Notes: generated by a model not told the origin, from the letters alone. A stretch of DNA of 64,000 nucleotides from Amycolatopsis sp. CA-230715 (GCF_018736145.1 NZ_CP059997.1:1921501-1985500), one strand, 5' to 3'; shown: positions 36,099-44,428, counted from the first letter of the stretch. A program made the numbers and translations.

Positions 36099-37339
36099 CC
36101 GGAACGGGTTTCGACGCCGAGGACCTGCTGCGCCGGGTGGCGCCGCAGGTCCTCGGCGTGCTCGTGCGCAGGCACGGGCAGTTCGACGCGTGCGAGGACG
36201 CGGTCGCCGAGGCACTGGTCGCCGCGACCGCGCAGTGGCCGGAGCAGGGCACACCGGCCGACCCGGTGGCGTGGCTGGTCACCGTCGCGGGAAGGCGGCT
36301 GACCGATCTGTACCGCAGCGAGCACGCGCGGCGCAGGCGCGAAGAAACGGTGCACGCGCAGGCCCCCGCCGACGAACTGCTCGCGCCCGCGCCTGGCGAG
36401 GACGCGCCGCAGCACGCCGACGACACCCTGAAGCTGCTCTTCCTGTGCTGCCACCCGGACCTGTCCCCGCCGTCGCAGATCGCGTTGACGCTGCGCGCGG
36501 TCGGCGGGCTCACCACGGCCCAGATCGCGAACGCGTTCCTGGTGCCGGAGGCGACCATGGCGCAGCGGATCAGCAGGGCGAAGCAGCGCATCAAGGCGAC
36601 CGGGGCGAGGTTCGCGATGCCCGCGGCCGCCGAACGCGGCGAGCGGCTGCGCGCCGTCCTGCACGTGCTGTACCTGATCTTCAACGAGGGCTACACCGCG
36701 ACCTCGGGCCCCGAACTCCTCCAGACCGACCTGACCGTGGAGGCGATCCGGCTGACGCGCGCGGTGCACGGCCTGCTGCCCGGCGACGGCGAGGTGACCG
36801 GCCTGCTCGCGCTGATGCTGCTCACCGACGCGCGGTCCGCCGCCCGCACCGGGCCCGGTGGCGAGCTGATCCCGCTCGCCGAGCAGGACCGCGGCCGGTG
36901 GGACGCCGAAGCCATCCGCGAAGGCGTCGCGCTCGTCTCCGAGGGGTTGAAGGGGCCGACGCTCGGCGAGTACCTGCTGCAGGCCGCGATCGCCGCGGTG
37001 CACGGGGAAGCGCCGTCCGACGAAGAAACCGACTGGGCCGAGATCCGGTGGCTCTACCAGGTGCTCGACCGGGTGGCGGGAAACCCGATGGTGACGCTGA
37101 ACCGCGCGGTGGCGATCGCGAAGGTCGAGGGCCCGCGCGCCGGGCTCGACCTGCTGTCCACTTTGGACAAGGACAAGCGGATAGCCGGGCACCACCGGAT
37201 CGACGCGGTGCGCGCGCACCTGCTCGAACTGGCCGGTGACCTCGCGGGCGCCCGCGAGAACTACCTCCTCGCGGCCAAGCGCACGGTCAGCCTTCCCGAG
37301 CAGCGGTACCTGGAGGAGCGGGCGGCGCGCCTCGGGTGA
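36095..37339 (+). CDS. ECF42 RNA polymerase sigma factor with C-terminal extension
   Basis: 414 residues, about twice a plain ECF sigma. Region 2 (HGQFDACEDAVAEALVAATA) and region 4 (IALTLRAVGGLTTAQIANAF, then VPEATMAQRISRAKQRIK) occupy the first ~170 residues. The rest is a helical TPR-like extension (LYLIFNEGYTATSG onward; DWAEIRWLYQVLDRVAGNPM; VTLNRAVAIAK) that in ECF42 proteins replaces a separate anti-sigma and is needed for activity. Start TTG 36095 overlaps the DGPF stop. The last 53 bp overlap the convergent TetR gene. Confidence 0.92.
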   Translation: MTGTGFDAEDLLRRVAPQVLGVLVRRHGQFDACEDAVAEALVAATAQWPEQGTPADPVAWLVTVAGRRLTDLYRSEHARRRREETVHAQAPADELLAPAPGEDAPQHADDTLKLLFLCCHPDLSPPSQIALTLRAVGGLTTAQIANAFLVPEATMAQRISRAKQRIKATGARFAMPAAAERGERLRAVLHVLYLIFNEGYTATSGPELLQTDLTVEAIRLTRAVHGLLPGDGEVTGLLALMLLTDARSAARTGPGGELIPLAEQDRGRWDAEAIREGVALVSEGLKGPTLGEYLLQAAIAAVHGEAPSDEETDWAEIRWLYQVLDRVAGNPMVTLNRAVAIAKVEGPRAGLDLLSTLDKDKRIAGHHRIDAVRAHLLELAGDLAGARENYLLAAKRTVSLPEQRYLEERAARLG

Positions 37340-37898
37340 GCAGTGTCCTGACCAGATCGCGCAGTGTCGCGGACAGCCGGTCCGCCTCGCCGCGGCGCAG
37401 CAGGTGCACGACGAGATCGCTGTGCAGCGAGCCGAGCAGGATGTGCGCGAGCAGTTCGGCGTCCAGACCGGGACGCGCTTCGGCGATCAGCGCGCGCACG
37501 TGCGCGTGCCAGGCCTGGTACGCGGGCGCGGCCTGGCGTTCGCCCTCCTCCGCCCGTTCGTAGGCCGACATCAGCGCGATGTTGCGCGTCGCGAGCGCGA
37601 CCACCGCGTCCAGGAAGGCGACCAGCCGCTCGGCGGGATCGGCGCCGGGACCCAGCGGCGGCGGGCCCGCTTCGATCCGGTCGGCCAGGTGCCCGACGCG
37701 CTCGTCGACGAGCGCGCGCATCAGCCCCGCCCTGCTGCCGAACCGGTGGAAGACGGTGCCCTTGCCGACGCCCGCTTCGCGCGCGACCTGCTCGACGGAA
37801 ACGTCGCGCTGCCCGTTACCGGACAGCAGGCGTTCCGCGGCGAGCAGGATCGCGCGCCGGTTGCGGGCGGCGTCGGCGCGCTCGGTCCGTCCGGCCAA
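37287..37898 (-). CDS. TetR-family regulator coupled to the flotillin gene
   Basis: 203 residues. HTH: VSVEQVAREAGVGKGTVFHR (~residues 34-53) with FGSRAGLMRAL after it; helical C-terminal domain. The TTG start at 37898 lies two bases after the TGA of the flotillin gene and has no ribosome-binding site of its own, so translation probably depends on reinitiation. Third gene of an NfeD-flotillin-TetR unit; it may control that unit. Confidence 0.82.
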   Translation of the reverse strand: MAGRTERADAARNRRAILLAAERLLSGNGQRDVSVEQVAREAGVGKGTVFHRFGSRAGLMRALVDERVGHLADRIEAGPPPLGPGADPAERLVAFLDAVVALATRNIALMSAYERAEEGERQAAPAYQAWHAHVRALIAEARPGLDAELLAHILLGSLHSDLVVHLLRRGEADRLSATLRDLVRTLLTRGAPPAPPGTAAREG

Positions 37899-37900
37899 GT

Positions 37901-39025
37901 TCAGGACCGCGCGAGTTCGGTGGAATCGCCTTCGTCGTCCGACGCGCCGTAGAGCCCGCTCTTCACGGAGTCCAAAATGGACAGACCCTGGCCGACGAGC
38001 CCGGCCGCGATCTGGCCGAGGCCGTCGGTGCCGTTGAGGACGTTGACGTTGGCGCCCTGCAACCCGCTCGCCGCCTCCTTCACGATCTGCGGCAGCTGTT
38101 CGATGAGCGCCTGGTCGAGCGCCACCCTGTTGTGCGACGCGGCGGCGGCCGCCCTGATCTCCATCGCCTCGGCCTCCGCCCTGGCGAGCACGCGGACCCG
38201 CTCGGCGTCGGCTTCCGCGGGCTTGACGACCTCGGACACCAGCTGCTGCTGCCGCAGTTCGGCCTCGCGCTGGGCCAGTTCGGTGCGCGCGTTGATGACG
38301 TCGCGCCACGCCTGCGCCTCGGCGAGCGGGCCCGCCTGCGCGGCCTCCGCCTGCGCCTTGTCCACTTCGGCCTTGTACTTCGCCTGCACCACCGAGGTCT
38401 GGCGGGTGTACTCGGCCTGGCGGCGCGCGGACTCCTGCGCCGCCTCGGCCGCGGCCTGGTCCGCCTGCGCCTGCGCGATCTGGGCCTCCCGCTGGATCGC
38501 GGCGTTGTGCGGCGCGGCCATCGCGGCGATGTACCCGAGCTCCATGTCGTCGATCGACTGGATCTGCAGCGAGTCGATCGTCAGCCCGATCTTCGCCATT
38601 TCCACCGCGGACCCGTCGAGCACCTCGTTGGCCAGCTTCTGCCGCTCGGTGACGATCTCCTCGACGGTCATCGAGCCGACGATCGAGCGCAGGTGCCCGG
38701 CGAAGATGCGGCCGGTGAGCACCGACATCTGCTCCTGGTCGGACAGGAACCGCTGCCCGGCGTTCACGATGCTCTCGGTGTCGTTGCCGACCTTGAACGC
38801 GATCACCGCGCGCACCTTGAGCGCGATCGCCTGCTTCGTCACGCAGGTTTCGGTGACCTCGGCCTCGGTCATGCTCAGCGTCAGGAACCGGACCTTGCGG
38901 AAGAACGGCAGGATGAACGCGCCGTGCCCGGTCACCACGCGGAACGGCGCCCCACCCGCGGCCTTGTTCTTCCCACCCGAAATCAGCATCGCCTCGTCGG
39001 GGGCGGGCACGCGGTAACCGAACAT
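37901..39025 (-). CDS. Flotillin-like SPFH protein
   Basis: 374 residues. The SPFH domain spans ~residues 5-190 (SGGKNKAAGGAPFRVVTGHG, FLSDQEQMSVLTGRIFAGHL) and is followed by an Ala/Gln/Glu-rich coiled coil (REAQIAQAQADQAAAEAAQE to EAMEIRAAAAASHN, ~190-320) typical of flotillins. There is no clear transmembrane segment. The upstream gene encodes an NfeD-like OB fold, the usual flotillin partner. Expected to assemble on the membrane and affect fluidity or stress response. Confidence 0.9.
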   Translation of the reverse strand: MFGYRVPAPDEAMLISGGKNKAAGGAPFRVVTGHGAFILPFFRKVRFLTLSMTEAEVTETCVTKQAIALKVRAVIAFKVGNDTESIVNAGQRFLSDQEQMSVLTGRIFAGHLRSIVGSMTVEEIVTERQKLANEVLDGSAVEMAKIGLTIDSLQIQSIDDMELGYIAAMAAPHNAAIQREAQIAQAQADQAAAEAAQESARRQAEYTRQTSVVQAKYKAEVDKAQAEAAQAGPLAEAQAWRDVINARTELAQREAELRQQQLVSEVVKPAEADAERVRVLARAEAEAMEIRAAAAASHNRVALDQALIEQLPQIVKEAASGLQGANVNVLNGTDGLGQIAAGLVGQGLSILDSVKSGLYGASDDEGDSTELARS

Positions 39026-39035
39026 GGTCTTTCTC

Positions 39036-39281
39036 CTAGTCGTTTTCAGGAAGGGTGGTGGGCGCGAAGGGGTCGGTCCATTCGGTGACTTCGACCGCGC
39101 GGGCGCCGCGGGATTCGACCACGAGCACGTGCGTCCCCTTGGGCAGCGCGGTTTCGGAGTACGCGAGATATGTTTCCGAACCGCCGCGGATCTTGATCAG
39201 CGCCTCGCCGGGGCCTGCCTCGCCGCGGGTGCCGATCAGCAGTACGCCGACACAACCGATCGGCGACGCGTCCGACGTCAT
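39036..39281 (-). CDS. NfeD-like OB-fold protein without membrane domain
   Basis: 81 residues: LLIGTRGEAGPGEALIKIRG followed by LPKGTHVLVVESRGARAVEV resembles the C-terminal OB-fold of NfeD proteins, which bind SPFH partners. The usual protease and transmembrane domains are missing. It ends 10 bp before the flotillin start and is the first gene of the operon. The assignment rests on the pattern plus its partner. Confidence 0.7.
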   Translation of the reverse strand: MTSDASPIGCVGVLLIGTRGEAGPGEALIKIRGGSETYLAYSETALPKGTHVLVVESRGARAVEVTEWTDPFAPTTLPEND

Positions 39282-39338
39282 CGAGCCCTCGTCCTCTTCT
39301 CCGTCCCCCGTGGCGGCGTCTTCGCCGCAAGCGCAACG

Positions 39339-39580
39339 CTAGAGCATCGGCGAGGGGAACCGCAGGAACTCCGGTGGAACTCGCTCGGCGAGCCAGACTC
39401 CGTTCGCGCTGACGTGGAACCGGTGCCCCGCCGCCGCCATCGCGCGCGCGTCCACCACCAGCACCACGGGCCCTGGCTGGCCCTGATCCGGGTGCCGGTC
39501 TCGTCGAAGGCGAAGCGGCGCTTGTCGTTGTGCTCGACCACATCCGCGAGCGTCGCGCGGGAAAGGGCGAGGCCGTGCCG
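39339..39580 (-). pseudogene. kptA: Decayed RNA 2'-phosphotransferase (KptA/Tpt1) gene
   Basis: Two pieces of a KptA protein lie in different frames. LSRATLADVVEHNDKRRFAF then DETGTRIRASQG matches the end of the N-terminal domain; in the next frame VVLVVDARAMAAAGHRFHVS then ANGVWLAERVPPEFL matches the C-terminal end, stopping at 39341-39339. The N-terminal LRH segment and about 55 central residues with the catalytic Arg/His and NAD-binding loop are missing. The join point is GCCAGCCAGGGCCCGTGG, where the frame shifts. KptA removes a splice-junction 2'-phosphate using NAD+. This copy cannot be active. Confidence 0.8.
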
Positions 39581-39749
39581 CTCATTGGGCCACCGTGGTC
39601 TGGCGCAACGCAAACAAATTTCCCGTTTTGGGTGATTAGTCCTGATGGCACACCCCGAGCGCGGCGGTCGTCACTCGATGGCACTAAGGTCACGCGAAGC
39701 CAAGCTGTCTTGTGGCCAATTTTCCAGGGGCGGAACGGGAGGGGTAGTT

Positions 39750-41168
39750 GTGGCAGAGTCCGGTGCACACGAAGCCGTCGGCGGGAAGCTGACCGCCGAT
39801 CAGATCACCGTCACCGAGCCAGGCATCATCCGGCGGGCGATCGGCGCCGCCGCCATCGGCAACGTCACCGAGTGGTTCGACTTCGGTGTCTTCGCGTACT
39901 TGCAGACCACCATCCAGAAGGTGTTCTTCACCGGTGCCAGCCAGACCGTCGCGACGATCGGGACGCTGGGGCTGTTCGCGGTCGCCTTCCTGGTCCGCCC
40001 GTTCGGCGGCATGTTCTTCGGCCCGCTCGGCGACCGGATCGGCCGCACGAAGGTCCTTTCGCTCACGGTGATCCTGATGGCGATCGGCACGTTCGCGATC
40101 GCGTTCATCCCGAGCTACGCCGCGATCGGCGCCGCCGCGCCGATGCTGATGCTGCTCGCCAGGCTGCTGCAGGGCTTCTCCACCGGTGGCGAGTACGGCG
40201 GCGCGATGGCGTTCATCGCCGAGTACGCGCCCGACAAGCGCCGCGGCTTCCTCGGCAGCTGGCTCGAGTTCGGCACGCTGACCGGGTACGCGATCGGCGC
40301 CACCTGCGCCACGCTCATCACGAGCCTGATCCCCGAGGACGACCTGCTCAGCTGGGGCTGGCGGATCCCGTTCCTGATCTCGGGGCCGATCGGGCTCATC
40401 GGGCTCTACCTCCGGCTCAAGCTCGAAGAGACCCCGGCGTTCAAGGCGCTCGCCGCCGAGTCCGAGGGCAGGGAGGGCAACCAGACCCTGCGCGAGATCA
40501 AGGACATCTTCAGCAAGTACTGGCGCCCGATGCTGGTGTGCGGCGGGCTGGTGCTCGTCTTCAACGTCACCAACTACATGCTCACCTCGTACGTGCCGAC
40601 CTACCTCGAAGAGCCGTTGAAGGGCGCGGGGATCAGCTCGACCACGTCGCAGGTGCTGCAGATCGTGGTGCTGCTGCTGATGATGGTGTTCATCACCTTC
40701 GTCGGGAAGCTGTCCGACAAGATCGGCAGGCGCCCGGTCATCTACGCGGGCTGCGTCCTCATGATCGTGCTCGCCGTGCCGTCGGTGCTGCTGATGCGCG
40801 CGGGCGGGTTCTGGCCGGTGTTCAGCGGGCTCGCGCTGATGGGCCTGATGCTGCTGTGCTTCAACAGCACGATGCCTTCGACGCTGCCCGCGCTGTTCCC
40901 GACCGAGATCCGCTACGGCGCGCTGGCGATCTCGTTCAACCTCGCGGTGTCGCTGTTCGGCGGCACCACGGCCGTGGTGACCGCGGGCCTGATCGCCGCG
41001 ACCGGTGACCTGAACTGGCCCGGCTACTACCTCATCGCGGCGGGCATCATCGGCGCGATCGCCTGCTACTTCACAAAGGAATCCGCGCGGAAGCCACTGC
41101 CGGGATCGCCCCCGGCCGCGGCCACCCGCGAAGAGGCCGAAGAGATCGCGGCGGCGTCCCAGCGCTGA
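39750..41168 (+). CDS. MFS transporter of the metabolite:H+ symporter (MHS/ProP-like) family
   Basis: 472 residues, 12 hydrophobic segments. AIGNVTEWFDFGVFAYLQTT (TM1), RPFGGMFFGPLGDRIGRTKV (loop 2-3 motif A), RLLQGFSTGGEYGGAMAFIA (TM4-5) and FPTEIRYGALAISFNLAVSL (TM10-11) are MHS signatures, as in ProP, KgtP and shikimate transporters. GTG 39750 follows GGGAGGGG. A 22-bp terminator follows. Substrate probably an organic acid, betaine or proline. Confidence 0.9.
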   Translation: MAESGAHEAVGGKLTADQITVTEPGIIRRAIGAAAIGNVTEWFDFGVFAYLQTTIQKVFFTGASQTVATIGTLGLFAVAFLVRPFGGMFFGPLGDRIGRTKVLSLTVILMAIGTFAIAFIPSYAAIGAAAPMLMLLARLLQGFSTGGEYGGAMAFIAEYAPDKRRGFLGSWLEFGTLTGYAIGATCATLITSLIPEDDLLSWGWRIPFLISGPIGLIGLYLRLKLEETPAFKALAAESEGREGNQTLREIKDIFSKYWRPMLVCGGLVLVFNVTNYMLTSYVPTYLEEPLKGAGISSTTSQVLQIVVLLLMMVFITFVGKLSDKIGRRPVIYAGCVLMIVLAVPSVLLMRAGGFWPVFSGLALMGLMLLCFNSTMPSTLPALFPTEIRYGALAISFNLAVSLFGGTTAVVTAGLIAATGDLNWPGYYLIAAGIIGAIACYFTKESARKPLPGSPPAAATREEAEEIAAASQR

Positions 41169-41178
41169 CGCCACCGAG

Positions 41179-41225
41179 ACAGTGAAACGGCGTGCCCGGG
41201 AATCCCGGGCACGCCGTTTCACTGT
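41179..41225. terminator. Strong bidirectional terminator
   Basis: A 22-bp perfect stem (left arm 41179-41200, starting ACAGTGAAACGG; right arm 41204-41225, ending CCGTTTCACTGT) with a 3-nt AAT loop, between the MHS transporter gene and a convergent small gene. Confidence 0.85.
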
Positions 41226-41270
41226 TCAAGTCTTGGTTTACCGCTCTGGGCGGGGAACCGCGGCGCTCAC

Positions 41271-41399
41271 TCAGTCGACGGCCGCGACCTGCTCGGGGCT
41301 GGTGCTCTTCAGTCGCGCACGGAACCACGCCGTGCCGACGCCGACAACGATGAAAACCACGGCCGCCTCCGCGGCGAGCGCAGCCCACATTGATGCCAT
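41271..41399 (-). CDS. 42-residue single-span membrane protein
   Basis: MASMWAALAAEAAVVFIVVG followed by VGTAWFRARLKS: one transmembrane helix and a short basic tail. ATG 41399 sits after an excellent AAGGAGAAGGA site, which is the main reason to call it real. It faces the MHS transporter across a terminator. It may be an accessory peptide of a membrane complex; nothing more can be said. The 224 bp upstream hold nothing else recognisable. Confidence 0.68.
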   Translation of the reverse strand: MASMWAALAAEAAVVFIVVGVGTAWFRARLKSTSPEQVAAVD

Positions 41400-41623
41400 T
41401 TCCTTCTCCTTGCTGACTGTGTCCGATGTAGACGAGGTGACCGGCGTAGTGACGCGTGGTGGTTTCGTCACCGGCTCAATCGCGAATATCCCCGACCGCG
41501 TTTCCGCGCGCACCCCCTGTGGCTTGTGCGCTATACCACACTTTCCCTTGCGGGGTCCGGGATCGGGGCCGTGCGCCCGGCTTTGAAGCAGCGCTTACCG
41601 GAACCGTGAAGGAAATCCGTGCC

Positions 41624-42937
41624 TCATTTGAGGTCGGCGACGTGCACGATGCGGTCCCGCCCGGTGCGCTTCGCGTGGTACAGCGCCATGTCCGCGGCGT
41701 CGAGCAGGCGCTGCACACCGGTGCCCGCCGCGGGGTACATCGCGGTGCCGAGCGAGGCGGACAGGTCGGCGATCTCGCGGACCTCTTCCTCCGAGTCGAC
41801 CTTGAGCGCGATCTCCCGTACCGAGCCGCGGATCCGCTCGGCGACCGCAGCGAGGTCGATCGCCGAGATCTCGGGCAGCAGCACCACGAACTCCTCGCCG
41901 CCGAACCGGCCGACGGCGTCGTTCTGGTCGCGCACCTCGCTCTGGATCGCCGACGCCACCGCCTTCAGCACCGCGTCCCCCGCGAGGTGGCCGTAGGTGT
42001 CGTTGACGCGCTTGAAGTGGTCGAGGTCGATCATCAGCAGCCCGAGCGTGGTCCGCCGCCGTTCCGCCTGCGCCAGCGCGTGATCGGCGATGGCGTGCCA
42101 GCCCGCGCTGTTGAGCAGGCCCGTCTTGTCGTCGCGGGTGGCCGCGGTCTCGAGCTGTTTGACCAGCACGGTGCGGTGCAGGATGAGCATCGGCGGCAGC
42201 ACCAGCACGGTGAGCCCCGGCAGCACGGTCAGCGCGAGCGCGTTGAACGCGCCGAGGCACAGCGTGGCCAGCTCCAGCGCGTTGTCGGACCAGCCGCCGA
42301 ACAGGTCGACGAACGTGCGGCCTGGATCGTTGCGGGCGGGCAGCACCAGCAGCGCGTTCACCACGAAGTGCACGACGAGCGCGAGCGCCACCGCGATCGA
42401 CCCGAGCCACGGGATCTCCATCGCCGCGCGCAGATCGGCCATCCCGAACGCGGTCAGCACCGCCTTCGACGCGTAGCAGGTCAGCACGAGGATGGTGGCG
42501 TTGCTGACCGTCCGGAACGGCGAAACCCGGTGCAGGCGGTACCAGCTGCGCACCGCCAAGTGCAGGTACAGCACCACGGTCAGCGCGGCGGTGAGCACCG
42601 CGGGCAGCAGCAGCACGCCCGCGAACAGCCACACCGAGGTCATGTTGATGTGCGCGGACCCGGCCACCCGGCGCCGCACCCGTTCGACCTGCCTGCCCAG
42701 TTCGGCCTGGGCCACGGCGAGCACCGCCAGCGTCACCCACAGTGCGACGGCACGGCCGTCGATCGGCTCCTCGTGCAGCCTGAGCACCGTCAGCAGGATC
42801 GCCACGGCCTCGCTCAGCAGGCAGTACGCGGTCACGTGGCGCCGTTGCTTCCACAACGCCCAGTTACGGGGCATGACGAAAGAGTCGCGAAGACGCACCG
42901 CGGGTGCGTCTTGCGGTCTTCCGCTGCGCATACTCAT
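41624..42937 (-). CDS. Membrane diguanylate cyclase (GGDEF domain)
   Basis: 437 residues. About six or seven transmembrane helices (residues ~35-250) form an unassigned sensor, followed by a GGDEF domain (~265-430) with DDKTGLLNSAGWHAIADHAL, LMIDLDHFKRVNDTYGHLAG and the active-site loop RFGGEEFVVLLP. The intact GGEEF and the Asp of LMIDLDHFK imply c-di-GMP synthesis. There is no EAL domain. ATG 42937 follows GAGGAC. Divergent from the MSRDN micro-ORF array with a 183-bp gap. Confidence 0.92.
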   Translation of the reverse strand: MSMRSGRPQDAPAVRLRDSFVMPRNWALWKQRRHVTAYCLLSEAVAILLTVLRLHEEPIDGRAVALWVTLAVLAVAQAELGRQVERVRRRVAGSAHINMTSVWLFAGVLLLPAVLTAALTVVLYLHLAVRSWYRLHRVSPFRTVSNATILVLTCYASKAVLTAFGMADLRAAMEIPWLGSIAVALALVVHFVVNALLVLPARNDPGRTFVDLFGGWSDNALELATLCLGAFNALALTVLPGLTVLVLPPMLILHRTVLVKQLETAATRDDKTGLLNSAGWHAIADHALAQAERRRTTLGLLMIDLDHFKRVNDTYGHLAGDAVLKAVASAIQSEVRDQNDAVGRFGGEEFVVLLPEISAIDLAAVAERIRGSVREIALKVDSEEEVREIADLSASLGTAMYPAAGTGVQRLLDAADMALYHAKRTGRDRIVHVADLK

Positions 42938-43054
42938 AGTGTCCTCGACTGCCGAACCCGATCCCGGTCATCCCACCACAGGTCGTCCGCCAAGGCGCGT
43001 GCACGGTGTGACCGGGTCGCGACCGACAGCGGTGATCAACGGATTTTTTGCGTT

Positions 43055-43070
43055 TGAACCACTTCTGAAC
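43055..43070. promoter_or_regulatory. TGAAC direct repeat in the divergent promoter region
   Basis: TGAAC at 43055-43059 and 43066-43070, spaced by one helical turn (11 bp). On the other strand this is GTTCA-n6-GTTCA, the layout of the streptomycete PHO box. It lies in the AT-rich 43041-43105 segment upstream of the first micro-ORF. Confidence 0.35.
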
Positions 43071-43120
43071 AGGAAAAACTCAAGAGAGAGTGATAGACCG
43101 TAGCGATTAGGAGGTTCTCG

Positions 43121-43138
43121 ATGTCCCGTGACAACTGA
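43121..43138 (+). CDS. MSRDN micro-ORF, copy 1
   Basis: Five codons plus stop: ATG TCC CGT GAC AAC TGA, encoding Met-Ser-Arg-Asp-Asn. AGGAGG (43109-43114) is placed six bases before the ATG, a near-ideal initiation site. First of three copies encoding the same peptide. No known family. Confidence 0.72.
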   Translation: MSRDN

Positions 43139-43212
43139 CCGCGTCGAACCGCCCACTCGGTGTTGAAGCGCCCGCCGTGCCCCCACGCCCCACCGAACGC
43201 AGGAGCCCTCCC

Positions 43213-43230
43213 ATGAGCCGCGACAACTGA
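43213..43230 (+). CDS. MSRDN micro-ORF, copy 2
   Basis: ATG AGC CGC GAC AAC TGA: the same pentapeptide with Ser as AGC instead of TCC. AGGAG (43201-43205) lies seven bases upstream. It begins 92 bp after copy 1. Spacer strings CGCCCACTC and CGCCCCACCGAA recur around copies 1 and 2, showing tandem duplication. Confidence 0.72.
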   Translation: MSRDN

Positions 43231-43281
43231 GCGCCCACTCCTCCCGTCCCCCTCGCCCCACCGAAGGAAAGAGAAACACCG

Positions 43282-43299
43282 ATGTCTCGCGACAACTGA
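43282..43299 (+). CDS. MSRDN micro-ORF, copy 3
   Basis: ATG TCT CGC GAC AAC TGA: the same pentapeptide with Ser as TCT. AAGGA (43264-43268) is 13 bases upstream, a weaker site than in copies 1 and 2. It begins 69 bp after copy 2. No fourth copy was found in the 226 bp before the MBL-fold gene, which otherwise holds nothing recognisable. Confidence 0.68.
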   Translation: MSRDN

Positions 43300-43525
43300 G
43301 CCCCACCCCCAGTACCGAACTCCCCTCGGCACCTTTTCCGGCTCCACCCGGCGCCATGCCCGCCCCGGCGTCACCGGCGGGTGTGCGATCCTGACGCCGT
43401 GCACCGGACCGCCCCGCCGTGCTGCCCCCGGTGGCGACCCCACCTAAGCTGAACGGCGCGAACGGCACCGGACTGCCGGGCGCCGGGCGCACGTGCAGAG
43501 TCGCGGGAAAGCGGAGGACCGCGTC

Positions 43526-44428
43526 ATGGGGAGTGACATCAAGGCCACCATCCGGCCCGTCGGCGACCGCGTCGGCGTCTACGTCCAGCAGGGCGGCTGG
43601 TGGCTGAGCAACTCCGGCTGGGTCTCCGGCGACCACAAGACGCTGCTGATCGACACGTGCGCCACCGAGCGCCGCACCCGCGCGCTGCTCGCCACCGTGA
43701 ACCGGTACACCAGGCCGGGTTCGCGCGATCTCGCCGCCGCGATCACCCATGGCGACGGCGACCACGCGAACGGCGCCGGCCTGATCCACGGCCTCGGCGG
43801 CGAAGTGCTGGCCACGCCCAGCGCGGCGGCCGAGATCCTGTCCGGCCCGCACGTCTACCCCGAGGTCTTCGACTGCTCGGACTGGGGCGACATCACCCCG
43901 CCCGCGAAGATCACGCCGGTCACCAGTGCCCAGACGCTCGACCTCGGCGGGATCACCGTGGAGGTGCACCCGGTCCCGTTCGTCGCGCACACCCGCGGCG
44001 ATCTCGTGGTCGTGGTGCCCTCGGCGAAGGTCTTCTTCACCGGCGACCTGTTCTGCTCCGGCTCGTTCCCGACGCTGCAGGAAGGGTCGCTGCACGGCTG
44101 GCTCGACGCGCTGCGCTGGCTCGGCCGGTTCGAGGTGCACACCGCGATCCCCGGGCACGGCGAACCCAGCACCCAGCGCGGCCACCTGAGCCTGTCGACC
44201 TCCAACCACCTGCACTGGCTCGACGAGGTGACCCAGCCCGAGCGGCCCGACTACGACGCGCTGATGGACGAAGCGCGGCGGCGCTGGCCGTCGTGGGGCG
44301 GCCTCGAACGCGTCGCGCTGAACCTCCGGGCCGCGCACGCCGAGAACCACGGCTACCCGCTGGACATCCAGGCCGCGCTGGCCGCGATGACCGCGGCGGC
44401 AGGCGGCAGGATCGCCCTCGCGCTGTGA
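43526..44428 (+). CDS. MBL-fold (metallo-beta-lactamase superfamily) hydrolase
   Basis: 300 residues. The metal motif ITHGDGDHANG (His-x-Asp-x-Asp-His form, ~residues 79-89) is followed by HTRGDLVVVVPSAKVFFTGD (Asp ligand, ~155-174) and IPGHGEPS (last His). The N terminus GVYVQQGGWWLSNSGWVSGD is typical of a group acting like cyclases or thioesterases. ATG 43526 follows GCGGAGGA. It is the first full gene after the MSRDN array and in the same direction, so it may share its transcript. Substrate unknown. Confidence 0.88.
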   Translation: MGSDIKATIRPVGDRVGVYVQQGGWWLSNSGWVSGDHKTLLIDTCATERRTRALLATVNRYTRPGSRDLAAAITHGDGDHANGAGLIHGLGGEVLATPSAAAEILSGPHVYPEVFDCSDWGDITPPAKITPVTSAQTLDLGGITVEVHPVPFVAHTRGDLVVVVPSAKVFFTGDLFCSGSFPTLQEGSLHGWLDALRWLGRFEVHTAIPGHGEPSTQRGHLSLSTSNHLHWLDEVTQPERPDYDALMDEARRRWPSWGGLERVALNLRAAHAENHGYPLDIQAALAAMTAAAGGRIALAL

